Shown: piece after piece, positions 1 through 6,333 of the stretch
Layout of the letters: each line of letters opens with the position of its first letter
Position numbering within the stretch: the stretch's first letter is position 1
Origin: Actinomycetota bacterium
GTDB lineage: Bacteria > Actinomycetota > Thermoleophilia > UBA2241
Direction: 5' to 3'
NCBI GenBank assembly: GCA_026392265.1
Contig: JAPLCL010000087.1
Span: 1-12,098 of the forward strand
Length of the DNA: 12,098 nucleotides
Notes under the pieces: generated by a model
What the model saw: the letters and a program-made list of their open reading frames with translations, nothing else
Database searches by the model: none
Told to the model about the DNA's origin: nothing
Program-made: the position numbers and the translations under genes

Positions 1-588
1 GTGATCCACATGGCGGCGCAAGGCGACGCGATGGTAGTGCGTGGACGAGCTGAGCACGAGGGCGTCCACGCCCAGCCTGAGAGCGGCGTCGGCGACCTCA
101 TCCACCGGCGTGTCGGCGCCGAGGAAGTAGGTCGTCCAGCCAGCCATGTCGAAGCGGTCGCTGACCATGCGCAGACCCAGGTCGTGTCCCTCCTCTGGAG
201 GGCTGGCCAGGAGGACACTGCGTCCGGCGGGCGGGACGGCCGCCTTGGCCTTGAGCACCCCCGGGTAGAGGATCTCGACGACGCTGCGCACCATCGCGCT
301 CGCCATATGCTCTTCCCAGACGGTGAGGCGCCCGCGCTGCCAGGATGAGCCGGCCTGTACGAGCAGCGGCGTGAGGACCTCGCGGTAGAGGATCGGGATG
401 CTCACGGCTCCGCTGGTCACGGCTTCCACGGCGGTGCGCACGAAGTCGGGTTTGTCGTGCGCGGCCAAGTGGACGGCCAGCATTTCGTAGAGCTCCGAGG
501 GGGTGGGCAACGAGGCGGAGCCCGCGCCCTCCGCGCCCTCCGCGCCCTCTTCGCCCCGCTCTGGGGTACTGTCCACGTCGTCGCTCAT
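1..588 (-). CDS. Cobalamin (B12)-binding domain protein, CarH/MerR C-terminal type without HTH; 3' end cut by window
   Basis: Seen: 196 codons are present from ATG at 588 and the reading frame runs off the left edge. Residues 1-30 are acidic and low-complexity, including a GAE repeat. Residues 32-115 resemble the four-helix cap of B12 sensors, with W83, E93 and H94 matching the W-x9-EH motif. Residues 124-196 begin a Rossmann-like B12 domain with EGHDLG (H135), the expected lower-ligand histidine. Known: this pair of modules binds cobalamin in CarH/LitR photoreceptors and in corrinoid proteins. Odd: there is no MerR helix-turn-helix in front, and the residue after W83 is Gln, whereas light-sensing CarH has a His there as the alternative ligand. 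I infer a B12-dependent sensor or partner protein rather than a standard repressor. The missing C-terminus could carry another domain. The family call is firm, the role unknown. Confidence 0.85.
   Translation of the reverse strand, partial: MSDDVDSTPERGEEGAEGAEGAGSASLPTPSELYEMLAVHLAAHDKPDFVRTAVEAVTSGAVSIPILYREVLTPLLVQAGSSWQRGRLTVWEEHMASAMVRSVVEILYPGVLKAKAAVPPAGRSVLLASPPEEGHDLGLRMVSDRFDMAGWTTYFLGADTPVDEVADAALRLGVDALVLSSSTHYHRVALRRHVDH
523..549 (-). repeat. Three perfect 9-bp tandem repeats inside the B12-protein gene
   Basis: The unit CGCGCCCTC (plus strand) occurs three times head to tail. It is in frame and encodes a Gly-Ala-Glu repeat in the disordered N-terminus of the B12-binding protein. 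The copy number could vary by slippage without shifting the frame. Confidence 0.8.
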
Positions 589-691
589 CGGCAGGCTTCT
601 ACCCGCCGCCTGACGGGGAGTAACCAAGGGACAATGAGCGGGTGCGCGGCTCGGTCTCAGTTCGACGACTATGCGGCAGGCGTTACCGCCC

Positions 692-1966
692 CTACCGCTT
701 CACCGTGAAGGTCACCGCGTTGCTCTTGCCGGCCGTGGTCGTCACCGTGACACCCGCCTTGCCGTACTTGGCCTGGGCCGGCACCTTGCACCTGATCAGC
801 GTATCGCTCCACGAGACGTACGCGGCGCAGGCTTTGGCAGCGAACCTCACCGAACTGGTGCCCTGCGCCGCGCCGAAGTCGGTGCCGCTGATGGTGACGA
901 ACGCACCGCGCTTGCCGGAGGCAGGCGTCAGCCTCGTGATCCTGGGCTCGGTACTGCTCGGAGACGTGGTGGCGAGGATCGTGCCGCTTGCGCCCACCGC
1001 CCATCCGCCGGCGACGCTGGGGAAGACGACGCTGTGGAGGTCCGCGCTGCACCCCGAGGTCTCGGCGCCCCAGGTGGCGCCGCCGTTCGTGGTGGCGAGG
1101 ATGACGCCGCCTCTGCCCACCGCCCAGCCGTGAGTGGCGTCGGCGAAGGCGACGTCTTCGAGCCCCGCGCTGCTCCCCGAGATCTGCTTGGTCCAGGTGA
1201 CGCCGCCGTTGGTGGTGGCGAGGATGGCGCCGTTCTCGCCCACCGCCCAGCCGTGAGTGGAGTCGCTGAAGGCGACGCCTTCGAGCCATGCGCCGCTCCC
1301 CGAGATCTGCTTGGTCCAGGTGACGCCGCCGTTGGTGGTGGCGCGGATGGCGCCGCTGCCGTCGTAGCCCACCGCCCAGCCGTGCGAGGCGTCGCTGAAG
1401 GCGACGGCCTTGAGGGCCCCGCCGGTCCCCGAGGTCTGCTTGCTCCAGGTGACGCCGCCGTTGGTGGTGGCGAGGATGCGGCCCATGCCACCCACCGCCC
1501 AGCCGTGCGCTGCGTCACTGAACGCGACGGCGTTGAGGTGCTCGGTGCAGCCCGAGATCTGCGGGCTCCAGGTGGCGCCGCCGTCCGTGGTGGCAAGGAT
1601 GGTGCCCTTCTCGCCCACCGCCCAGCCGTGCTTGGCGTCGCTGAAGGCGACGCCGGTCACCCAGGCGCCGCTACCCGGGCTCTGTGGTTTCCAGGTGACG
1701 CCGCCGTTGGTGGTGGCGAGGATGACGCCCCCCACGTCCCATCTGCCACCCAGCGCCCAGCCGTGGGTGGCGTCGATGAAGGCGACGCCCCAGAGGTCCT
1801 TGTCGCTTCCCGAGGTCTGCTTGACCCAGTCGCCGCCGGACATCAGGGCGAAGGTGGAGGCAGACAGGGTCAGGACAAGGGCCAGCAGGACGAACGCCAG
1901 ACCGAGGACCCTGTAGGCGCGCCGCCGAGTGGCCGGCTTCTCAGTGGGTGTCGCGGTCTGCAGCAC
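692..1966 (-). CDS. Membrane-anchored Ycf48/BNR-like beta-propeller protein with C-terminal IPT/TIG domain
   Basis: Seen: from GTG at 1966 the product is 424 residues. Residues 1-18 are polar with a basic RRR cluster, and residues 19-41 form one membrane segment or uncleaved signal. Residues 46-334 hold seven repeats of about 41-46 residues. Each has a VAFSD..HGWAVG segment followed by ILATTNGGxTW, the signature of Ycf48-like/BNR propellers. Residues 342-424 form an IPT/TIG immunoglobulin-like domain (RITRLTPASG, VTISGTDF, VTVTT). Known: Ycf48 assists photosystem II assembly in phototrophs, but the same fold is widespread in secreted bacterial proteins of unknown role. I infer an extracytoplasmic, membrane-tethered propeller, with no function assigned. 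Start: GTG 1966 has GGGGG six bases upstream. A longer form from GTG 2062 is open but begins with an unlikely N-terminus. The neighbouring genes give no clue. Confidence 0.85.
   Translation of the reverse strand: MLQTATPTEKPATRRRAYRVLGLAFVLLALVLTLSASTFALMSGGDWVKQTSGSDKDLWGVAFIDATHGWALGGRWDVGGVILATTNGGVTWKPQSPGSGAWVTGVAFSDAKHGWAVGEKGTILATTDGGATWSPQISGCTEHLNAVAFSDAAHGWAVGGMGRILATTNGGVTWSKQTSGTGGALKAVAFSDASHGWAVGYDGSGAIRATTNGGVTWTKQISGSGAWLEGVAFSDSTHGWAVGENGAILATTNGGVTWTKQISGSSAGLEDVAFADATHGWAVGRGGVILATTNGGATWGAETSGCSADLHSVVFPSVAGGWAVGASGTILATTSPSSTEPRITRLTPASGKRGAFVTISGTDFGAAQGTSSVRFAAKACAAYVSWSDTLIRCKVPAQAKYGKAGVTVTTTAGKSNAVTFTVKR
965..1831 (-). repeat. Seven tandem coding repeats of about 123-138 bp (propeller blades)
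   Basis: The DNA encoding the seven blades is itself strongly repetitive. The plus-strand words CACCGCCCAGCCGTG and GTGGTGGCGAGGATG recur at steps of roughly 123-132 bp. The middle units are closest to each other. The outermost unit at the 965 end has diverged most, with AGGWAVG replacing HGWAVG. This pattern fits recent internal duplication. It is protein-coding and not a CRISPR. Confidence 0.85.
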
Positions 1967-2329
1967 GTGGTACCCCCATATGAAGGCGTGCCGCCGAAGC
2001 GTCGCGCCGTTGGCCGAACCGTGCAGGCCGAGAGCATGAGCTATCGAAGCGCACAGCCTCACTTCCGAGCTACCCGATTATCCGTGAAGACAACGGTGAT
2101 GGCGCCGTTGCGTCGCCTCCGAAGGTGTGGGACACGCGAGCAGCGGCATGACCTTGGACGCCTGCTCCCGCAACTCTCTGGCGCTCAAGGGGAGTGCCGC
2201 GGAGCGGGCAAAGGCGCTGGTCGACGCTGTGACGCGAGCAGTCCGAGTACGAACGGAGTACGGGTCGCCCCGCGAGCCGCCGGCGATGCCACGCCGAACA
2301 TGCCGCTGTGCAGGGACTGCGGGAAAGAC
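1967..2329. other. Intergenic stretch without a recognised gene
   Basis: Between the propeller gene start and the tRNA-Arg 3' end I see no convincing coding frame, RNA fold or mobile-element end. A GATAAT hexamer on the minus strand (2077-2082) could be a -10 for the propeller gene, but no good -35 lies 16-18 bp upstream. The long plus-strand open frame crossing this stretch is an artefact of high GC antisense to the propeller gene. Confidence 0.5.
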
Positions 2330-2406
2330 TGGCGCGCCCGGCAGGATTCGAACCTGCGACCTGAAGATTAGAAGTCTCCTGCTCTATCCAGCTGAGCTAC
2401 GGGCGC
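2330..2406 (-). tRNA. tRNA-Arg (anticodon TCT)
   Basis: On the minus strand the gene begins GCGCCCGTAGCTCAG, and the acceptor GCGCCCG pairs with CGGGCGC, followed by discriminator G and an encoded CCA. The anticodon arm has stem GGAGA/TCTTC and loop CTTCTAA, giving anticodon TCT, which reads AGA/AGG. The T arm is GCAGG-TTCGAAT-CCTGC. It lies 62 bp downstream of tRNA-Gly. A TACGAT at 2418-2423 might be its own -10, but no -35 is evident, so co-transcription is equally possible. Confidence 0.97.
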
Positions 2407-2468
2407 GGGTGTTGGCTATCGTACGGCGACGGGCGTCTGCGGCTGTAGCGCGACCAGAGAGCGGACAA

Positions 2469-2544
2469 TGGAGCGGGAGACGGGTCTCGAACCCGCGACC
2501 CTCAGCTTGGAAGGCTGATGCTCTACCAACTGAGCTACTCCCGC
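2469..2544 (-). tRNA. tRNA-Gly (anticodon TCC)
   Basis: On the minus strand the acceptor GCGGGAG pairs with CTCCCGC, then discriminator T and an encoded CCA. The anticodon stem is TCAGC/GCTGA with loop CTTCCAA, so the anticodon is TCC (reads GGA/GGG). The T arm carries GGTTCGAGACC. Only 14 bp separate it from tRNA-Pro, so the two are probably one transcript. Confidence 0.97.
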
Positions 2545-2558
2545 CCAGAGAGATGAAT

Positions 2559-2635
2559 TGGTCGGGACGGGCGGATTCGAACCGCCGACCCCCTGCTCCC
2601 AAAGCAGGTGCGCTACCAGGCTGCGCCACGTCCCG
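2559..2635 (-). tRNA. tRNA-Pro (anticodon TGG)
   Basis: On the minus strand the acceptor CGGGACG pairs with CGTCCCG, then discriminator A and an encoded CCA. The anticodon arm is CCTGC-TTTGGGA-GCAGG, giving anticodon TGG. The T arm has GGCGG-TTCGAAT-CCGCC. It is the first gene of the tRNA cluster and lies 48 bp beyond the LysM gene stop codon. Confidence 0.97.
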
Positions 2636-2645
2636 GCGCCGGGCT

Positions 2646-2651
2646 AGTATA
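2646..2651 (-). promoter_or_regulatory. Putative -10 (TATACT) for the tRNA cluster
   Basis: TATACT on the minus strand ends 10 bases before the tRNA-Pro 5' end, which would place the transcription start a few bases upstream of the mature tRNA. No TTGACA-like -35 is seen 16-18 bp further up, where the DNA is GC-rich, so this rests on the -10 alone. It would let the tRNAs be transcribed independently of the lexA operon. Confidence 0.45.
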
Positions 2652-2683
2652 GCGCACGCCCGCGAAGCCGCGCGCGAGCCGGG

Positions 2684-3091
2684 CTACTCCTCGAGGTAGG
2701 GCAGCGTGAGGTGCTCGCCGGGTGAGACGGTGGACCCGTCGAGGTGGTTGACCTCACGGATCTGGTAGACGGCGCGCCGCACGTCGACATCCGCGCCGTA
2801 CTCGTGGGTGGCGATGCTCCAGAGCGTGTCGCCGCCGTTCACGACGTACTGGTGACCGGTGTACACGCTGCCGTCGGTGCCGGCGTGGGCGACGCGCACG
2901 CCGGCCCACACCGCGACGAAGATGAGCAGCAAGAAGACGACGAAGCGCAAGAGTCCGGCGAGGCGGCGCCGGCGAAGCTGGCGCCGGCCGGCCCGGCTGC
3001 TCGGACGCCGCCCCACGCCGCGAGACGCGACCGCGGGATACTGCGCGACCCCAGCCGGCGCGGGTCCGCGAGAGGCGCGCCCGGCGCTCAT
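2684..3091 (-). CDS. Single-pass membrane protein with external LysM domain; candidate SOS-induced division inhibitor (YneA/DivS/Rv2719c-like)
   Basis: Seen: the product has 135 residues. Residues 1-44 are strongly basic, ending in an RRRR cluster. Residues 45-66 form a membrane segment. Residues 80-132 form one LysM domain (QYVVNGGDTLWSIA, then IREVNHLDG and PGEHLTLPY). The start ATG at 3091 overlaps the stop of the zinc-ribbon gene as ATGA. Known: the LysM proteins YneA (Bacillus) and Rv2719c (Mycobacterium) are encoded beside lexA and induced by DNA damage, and YneA blocks division; Corynebacterium DivS has the same role. I infer a peptidoglycan-binding SOS division inhibitor. The architecture and lexA linkage support this, but sequence identity to these proteins was not tested. 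Unlike the divergent yneA and Rv2719c, it sits downstream of lexA in the same operon. An upstream extension of this frame to 3391 overlaps lexA and is rejected. Confidence 0.85.
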   Translation of the reverse strand: MSAGRASRGPAPAGVAQYPAVASRGVGRRPSSRAGRRQLRRRRLAGLLRFVVFLLLIFVAVWAGVRVAHAGTDGSVYTGHQYVVNGGDTLWSIATHEYGADVDVRRAVYQIREVNHLDGSTVSPGEHLTLPYLEE

Positions 3092-3321
3092 CTGCGTACC
3101 TCGCGCAGATGACGCGGTACGACGCCGCTGAGCTCGCTGCCGCACTCGTGACAGCGCACAGTGACCTGGCCGCTCCAGATGTCGGCGCTCACGACCGTGA
3201 CGACCGAACCTCCGCACCACAGGCAGGGCTCGCCGCGGCCGGCGAGCGCGGCAGCAAGGGCTTCGTCGACGGTATCGGCGAGTGTAGGACAGGCGAGTGT
3301 GGCGAGAGGCGTCGTACTCAT
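3088..3321 (-). CDS. Small zinc-ribbon protein, uncharacterised, second gene of the lexA operon
   Basis: Seen: the product has 77 residues. Residues 1-32 are probably helical and Ala-rich. C33-x2-C36 and C57-x2-C60 (CLWC and CHEC), 20 residues apart, form a typical four-cysteine zinc ribbon with short beta segments between. Residues 61-77 are a basic tail. The ATG at 3321 overlaps the lexA stop (ATGA), and its own stop overlaps the LysM start in the same way, so all three are probably translationally coupled. I do not recognise a named family. In mycobacteria the zinc-ribbon regulator NrdR lies near lexA, but this protein lacks the ATP-cone and is half its size, so it is not NrdR. A role in the SOS response, by binding DNA, RNA or a protein, is inferred only from the operon. 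Confidence 0.8.
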   Translation of the reverse strand: MSTTPLATLACPTLADTVDEALAAALAGRGEPCLWCGGSVVTVVSADIWSGQVTVRCHECGSELSGVVPRHLREVRR

Positions 3322-3917
3322 AGCTGGCGAAGGACCCCCACGACTCGGCCGACAAGCTGCACCTCATCGGCGTTGACGATGATCGGCTCATGATTCTCGT
3401 TCTCGGGTTGCAGGCGTACGGTGCGGCCTTCGTTGTAGAAGCGCTTGGTGGTGGCCTCGTCGCCGACCAGCGCCACGACGATCTCGCCGTTCTGCGCCTG
3501 GTCCTGCGCGTGCACGACGATGAAGTCGCCGTTGAAGATGCCGGCGTCGATCATGGAGTCGCCGCGCACGCGGAGGACGAAGTCGTCGTCGTCGCGGCGC
3601 AGGAAGGCCGGGACATCAATGAGCTCCTCGATGTTCTCCTCGGCGAGGATGGGCTGACCGGCGGCTACGCGGCCGACCAGCGGCAGCGGGCGTCGCGGGC
3701 GCAGATCCCGCACGACGTCGAGGGCGCGCGGTTTGGTGGGATCGCGCTTGATGAGGCCCGTACGCTCGAGGTTGGCGAGGTGCGCGTGCACCGTGGACGG
3801 CGAGGACAGATGGAGCGCCGTGCAGATCTCGCGTACCGTCGGCGGGTAGCCGTTGGCGCGCACGCTCTCGCGGATGAAATCGAGGACTTGCTGCTGTCGC
3901 GGTGTGAGACCTTCCAC
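3318..3917 (-). CDS. lexA: LexA, SOS-response repressor and self-cleaving peptidase (EC 3.4.21.88)
   Basis: Seen: from GTG at 3917 the product is 199 residues, normal for LexA. Residues 1-68 form the winged helix (LTPRQQQVLDFI, YPPTVREI, SSPSTVHAHLANLERTGLI). The cleavage site is A86-G87 (VGRVAAGQP). The catalytic dyad is S121 (VRGDSMID) and K158 (DEATTKRFY). Known: RecA filaments stimulate self-cleavage, which releases SOS genes. Start choice: GTG 3917 follows GGGAGGA at a good distance, whereas an earlier GTG at 3941 would put the protein start inside a LexA operator. Regulation: a promoter with two LexA boxes lies directly upstream, so autoregulation is expected. It is the first gene of a coupled operon with the zinc-ribbon and LysM genes. 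Confidence 0.97.
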   Translation of the reverse strand: MEGLTPRQQQVLDFIRESVRANGYPPTVREICTALHLSSPSTVHAHLANLERTGLIKRDPTKPRALDVVRDLRPRRPLPLVGRVAAGQPILAEENIEELIDVPAFLRRDDDDFVLRVRGDSMIDAGIFNGDFIVVHAQDQAQNGEIVVALVGDEATTKRFYNEGRTVRLQPENENHEPIIVNADEVQLVGRVVGVLRQL

Positions 3918-3920
3918 CGT

Positions 3921-3927
3921 TCCTCCC
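3921..3927 (-). promoter_or_regulatory. Ribosome binding site deciding the lexA start
   Basis: GGGAGGA on the minus strand lies three bases before GTG 3917, with the GGAGG core within normal distance. It supports GTG 3917 and argues against the longer lexA reading frame from 3941. Confidence 0.7.
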
Positions 3928-3934
3928 TTGATGG

Positions 3935-3948
3935 CGAACACCTGTTCG
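3935..3948 (-). promoter_or_regulatory. LexA operator (SOS box) proximal to lexA
   Basis: CGAACACCTGTTCG matches the Gram-positive SOS box CGAAC-N4-GTTCG with perfect half sites. It covers the expected transcription start of the lexA promoter, so bound LexA should block initiation. Confidence 0.9.
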
Positions 3949-3953
3949 TATGG

Positions 3954-3982
3954 AGCTTAGGGCGAACCCATGTTCGTGTCAA
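3954..3982 (-). promoter_or_regulatory. lexA operon promoter (TTGACA-17-TAAGCT)
   Basis: On the minus strand the -35 TTGACA (3982 to 3977) is perfect and is followed by a 17-bp spacer and the -10 TAAGCT (3959 to 3954). The predicted start is near 3947, giving a leader of about 30 bases before GTG 3917. The spacer holds one LexA box and the start site the other. Confidence 0.75.
3963..3976 (-). promoter_or_regulatory. LexA operator (SOS box) in the promoter spacer
   Basis: CGAACCCATGTTCG (plus-strand reading) is a second perfect CGAAC-N4-GTTCG box. It fills most of the spacer between the -35 and -10 elements. Its start is 28 bp from that of the other box, close to two and two-thirds helical turns. 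Confidence 0.9.
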
Positions 3983-4059
3983 GAGAGACGATAGGAAGAA
4001 GCCCGGACGGAAGACCGTGCACCCGCGGCGGAGAGCCGACGCGCGGTCGTGCTACCGGC

Positions 4060-4965
4060 TCACGAACCGCTGAGCAGGTCGAGCACGCGCGCCTCCAGTA
4101 CCTGATGCTGCGTCAATCCTGTGGCCGTGAGCGCCCGCCGGGCCACATCGACCAGCGCTGCCTCGGGGAACAGGCCCACGATCTCGCTCTCACGCACGCG
4201 CACTCCCCGCGCAGCCGCACGGCGCGCGACCTCTTCGTAGGCAGTGTGCATCGAGGTGACGCGGTAGTCCACGAGATTCATGGACACCTGCACGCAGTCG
4301 TCGAGTGCCAGGCCCATGGCCTTGACCTTGGGGAAGCCGCCGTCGCGCTCGCGGATGGCGACGGCAATCGCCCGGGCCAGGTCCACGTCGTCGCTGTCGA
4401 GATTGACGTTGTAGGCGATCAGCGGGGGCCGGGCGCCGATGGCCACGGCGCCGGCCGTGGGATGCAGGCGCCGGGGGCCTTCGTCGGGCGCCCGCCCAGG
4501 GTCTGTGAGGATGGCCTCGCGCAGGCCCTCGAACTCGCCGCGGCGCACGTCGGCCAGGTCCTGATGCTCCGGGCGGCGGGCGGCGTCCTCGTAGAGGTAC
4601 GCGGGTATGTCGAGCTCCGCGCCGACGCGTACGGCGAGCCCGCGGGCCAGCATCACGCAGACCGGCATATCGTCCTCTTTGATAGGCACGAACGGGACGA
4701 CGTCGGCGGCGCCGAAGCGCGGGTGGGCGCCGTCGTGGACGTTGAGATCGATGAGGCGGGCGGCCGCGGCGATGCCGCCGAAGGCGGCCTGCGCGGCCGC
4801 CTCGTCGGGCCCCACGAACGTGATCACGCAGCGATTGTGAACGGCGTCGCTCTGGCGGTCGAGCACGTGCACGCCGTCGACCGCGGCGATGGCGGCCACG
4901 ATCTGGTCGATGACTTCGGGCCGCCGGCCCTCGGAGAAGTTGGGCACGCACTCGACGAGCGTCAT
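4060..4965 (-). CDS. ftcD: Glutamate formimidoyltransferase (EC 2.1.2.5)
   Basis: Known: the enzyme transfers the formimino group of N-formimino-L-glutamate to tetrahydrofolate, ending cytosolic histidine degradation with glutamate and 5-formimino-THF. Seen: the product has 301 residues, the length of the stand-alone transferase without the cyclodeaminase half found in animals. It begins MTLVECVPNFSEG, the family N-terminus. NVHDGAHPRFGAADVVPFVP (residues 75-94) contains H81, matching the catalytic His82 of pig FTCD. GFPKVKAMGL and QVSMNLVDY are further family blocks. The ATG at 4965 overlaps the hutI stop as ATGA, and its GGAGG lies within the hutI end, so the two are translationally coupled. 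No separate cyclodeaminase gene is visible in the window. Confidence 0.97.
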   Translation of the reverse strand: MTLVECVPNFSEGRRPEVIDQIVAAIAAVDGVHVLDRQSDAVHNRCVITFVGPDEAAAQAAFGGIAAAARLIDLNVHDGAHPRFGAADVVPFVPIKEDDMPVCVMLARGLAVRVGAELDIPAYLYEDAARRPEHQDLADVRRGEFEGLREAILTDPGRAPDEGPRRLHPTAGAVAIGARPPLIAYNVNLDSDDVDLARAIAVAIRERDGGFPKVKAMGLALDDCVQVSMNLVDYRVTSMHTAYEEVARRAAARGVRVRESEIVGLFPEAALVDVARRALTATGLTQHQVLEARVLDLLSGS

Positions 4966-6293
4966 CGGGGACCTCCGGCAGACGGGAAAGCGTCTCGGGC
5001 GAACCGCGGCACAGGCTCGAGCGCGGGCTCGTCGTGGGCGACGGCGCCGTCGTGGACGACGACCCTGCCCCCGACCACGACGTCGCCCACCAGGTTGACG
5101 CCGAAGTGATACGGCAGCTCGGTGCGGCTCTCGGCGACGAGCACGCTGAAGTCGCAGCGCTTACCCGTCGCGAGGCTGCCGACGTCGGCGCGGCGCAGCG
5201 CAGCCGCGCCGCCGATCGTGGCGGCGTACAACGCCTCGTCCGGCGTGAGCTTCATGCCTTGGCAGGCCAGCGAGATCATCATCTGCAGGTTCTCGCAGTC
5301 GCAGGTGCCGGGGTTGAAATCGCTCGCCAGAGCGATGGTCACCCCGGCCTCCAGGAAGGCCCGCGCCGGGGCGAACGAGACGCCCAGCGTGTAGCTTGTG
5401 CCGGGCAGCATGACGGCGACCACGCCGGCGGCCTTCATCGCCGCGATCTCCTCCCCGGTGGCGTGGATCACATGATCGGCCGAGGCGCAGCCCAGCTCGG
5501 CGGCCAGCATCGAGCCTCCCGACCGCGCCAGCTCGTCGGCGTGGATGCGCAGGCCGAGCCCGGCCGCTGCCGCGGCGATCAGGACGCGCCGTGCCTGCTC
5601 AACGGTGAACGCGCCCTCGTCGCAGAAGACGTCGCACCAGTGCGCCAGCGGCGCGCAGGCGGGGATCATCTCTTCGCAGACGAGGCGGATGAAGTCCTCG
5701 GTGCGACCGGCGTACTCGGGAGGCACGAAGTGCGCCCCGAGGAAGGTGAGCTCGCGCAGTAGAGGATGGGCGGTCGCCGCCGCGCGCAGCTGCTTGGCCT
5801 CGTCGGCCACGGTAAGGCCGTAGCCGCTCTTGACCTCGGCGGTGGTCGTACCGTGGCGCAGCATGCTGTCGTAGCGCAGACGGGAGAGGCGCGCCAGCTC
5901 CTCTTCCGAGGCCTGGCGTGTGGCCTCCACGGTGACGTTGATGCCGCCGCCGCGGGCGAGGATCTCGCCGTAGCTAACTCCAGCGAGCCGCTCGCCGTAC
6001 TCGGCGGCTCGCGACCCGGCGAACGGCACATGCGTGTGCGCATCGACGAAGCCGGGCAAGACGCAGCGCCCTTCGGCGTCGATGTCGAGGCCGTCGGGCG
6101 CGAGGTCCACTGCCTGCGGCAGATCCGCCTCGCGCCCTACCCAGACGATCACCCCGTCCTTGGCCGCAAGGGCGCCGCCGGTGATCACCCCCAGCCCTTC
6201 CGCGGGCGGGGCGCTCATCGTGACCAGCTCGCCGGCGCCGCGCAACACGAAGTCCGCCGCGACGGCGGGGCTCGACTCAATCGTGGCGCTCAT
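4962..6293 (-). CDS. hutI: Imidazolonepropionase (EC 3.5.2.7)
   Basis: Known: HutI hydrolyses 4-imidazolone-5-propanoate to N-formimino-L-glutamate, the substrate of the next gene's product. Seen: from ATG at 6293 the product is 443 residues, slightly longer than usual because of the N-terminus. It has the amidohydrolase features: H86 and H88 (VDAHTHVPF), EVKSGYGL (residues 153-160), H251 in RIHADE, H274 in DHVIHAT, and D325 in SDFNPGT. The ATG is preceded by GGAGGTG at good spacing, whereas the open frame continuing to 6626 has no support. HutH and HutU, which act earlier in the pathway, are absent from the window and would have to lie elsewhere. A palindrome upstream suggests repression at the start site. 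Confidence 0.97.
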   Translation of the reverse strand: MSATIESSPAVAADFVLRGAGELVTMSAPPAEGLGVITGGALAAKDGVIVWVGREADLPQAVDLAPDGLDIDAEGRCVLPGFVDAHTHVPFAGSRAAEYGERLAGVSYGEILARGGGINVTVEATRQASEEELARLSRLRYDSMLRHGTTTAEVKSGYGLTVADEAKQLRAAATAHPLLRELTFLGAHFVPPEYAGRTEDFIRLVCEEMIPACAPLAHWCDVFCDEGAFTVEQARRVLIAAAAAGLGLRIHADELARSGGSMLAAELGCASADHVIHATGEEIAAMKAAGVVAVMLPGTSYTLGVSFAPARAFLEAGVTIALASDFNPGTCDCENLQMMISLACQGMKLTPDEALYAATIGGAAALRRADVGSLATGKRCDFSVLVAESRTELPYHFGVNLVGDVVVGGRVVVHDGAVAHDEPALEPVPRFARDAFPSAGGPR

Positions 6294-6333
6294 GGTCACC
6301 TCCGGGAAGACGTGGCGGGGGACCCGCCGCGGG

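Noticed and set aside
965..1831. CRISPR-like periodic repeats
   Set aside because: The period of about 123-132 bp, imperfect copies and intact reading frame show coding beta-propeller repeats.
671..2371. 566-codon plus-strand open frame
   Set aside because: It is antisense to the repeat-rich propeller gene and only reflects its GC-rich periodic sequence; the minus-strand frame has recognisable domains.
3088..3321. NrdR in the lexA neighbourhood, as in mycobacteria
   Set aside because: Only a zinc ribbon is present; the ATP-cone domain and the expected length of about 150 residues are missing.
2684..3391. 235-residue version of the LysM protein
   Set aside because: The first 100 codons overlap the zinc-ribbon and lexA genes and look like shadow sequence; ATG 3091 gives a clean ATGA junction and a sensible membrane protein.
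3318..3941. Longer LexA starting at GTG 3941
   Set aside because: This start lies within a LexA box at the predicted transcription start; GTG 3917 has a strong ribosome site and gives the usual LexA N-terminus.
4014..4056. Possible terminator hairpin between ftcD and the lexA promoter
   Set aside because: GACCG/CGGTC and CGCG arms can pair but with bulges, and no T tract follows on the minus strand; too weak to call.
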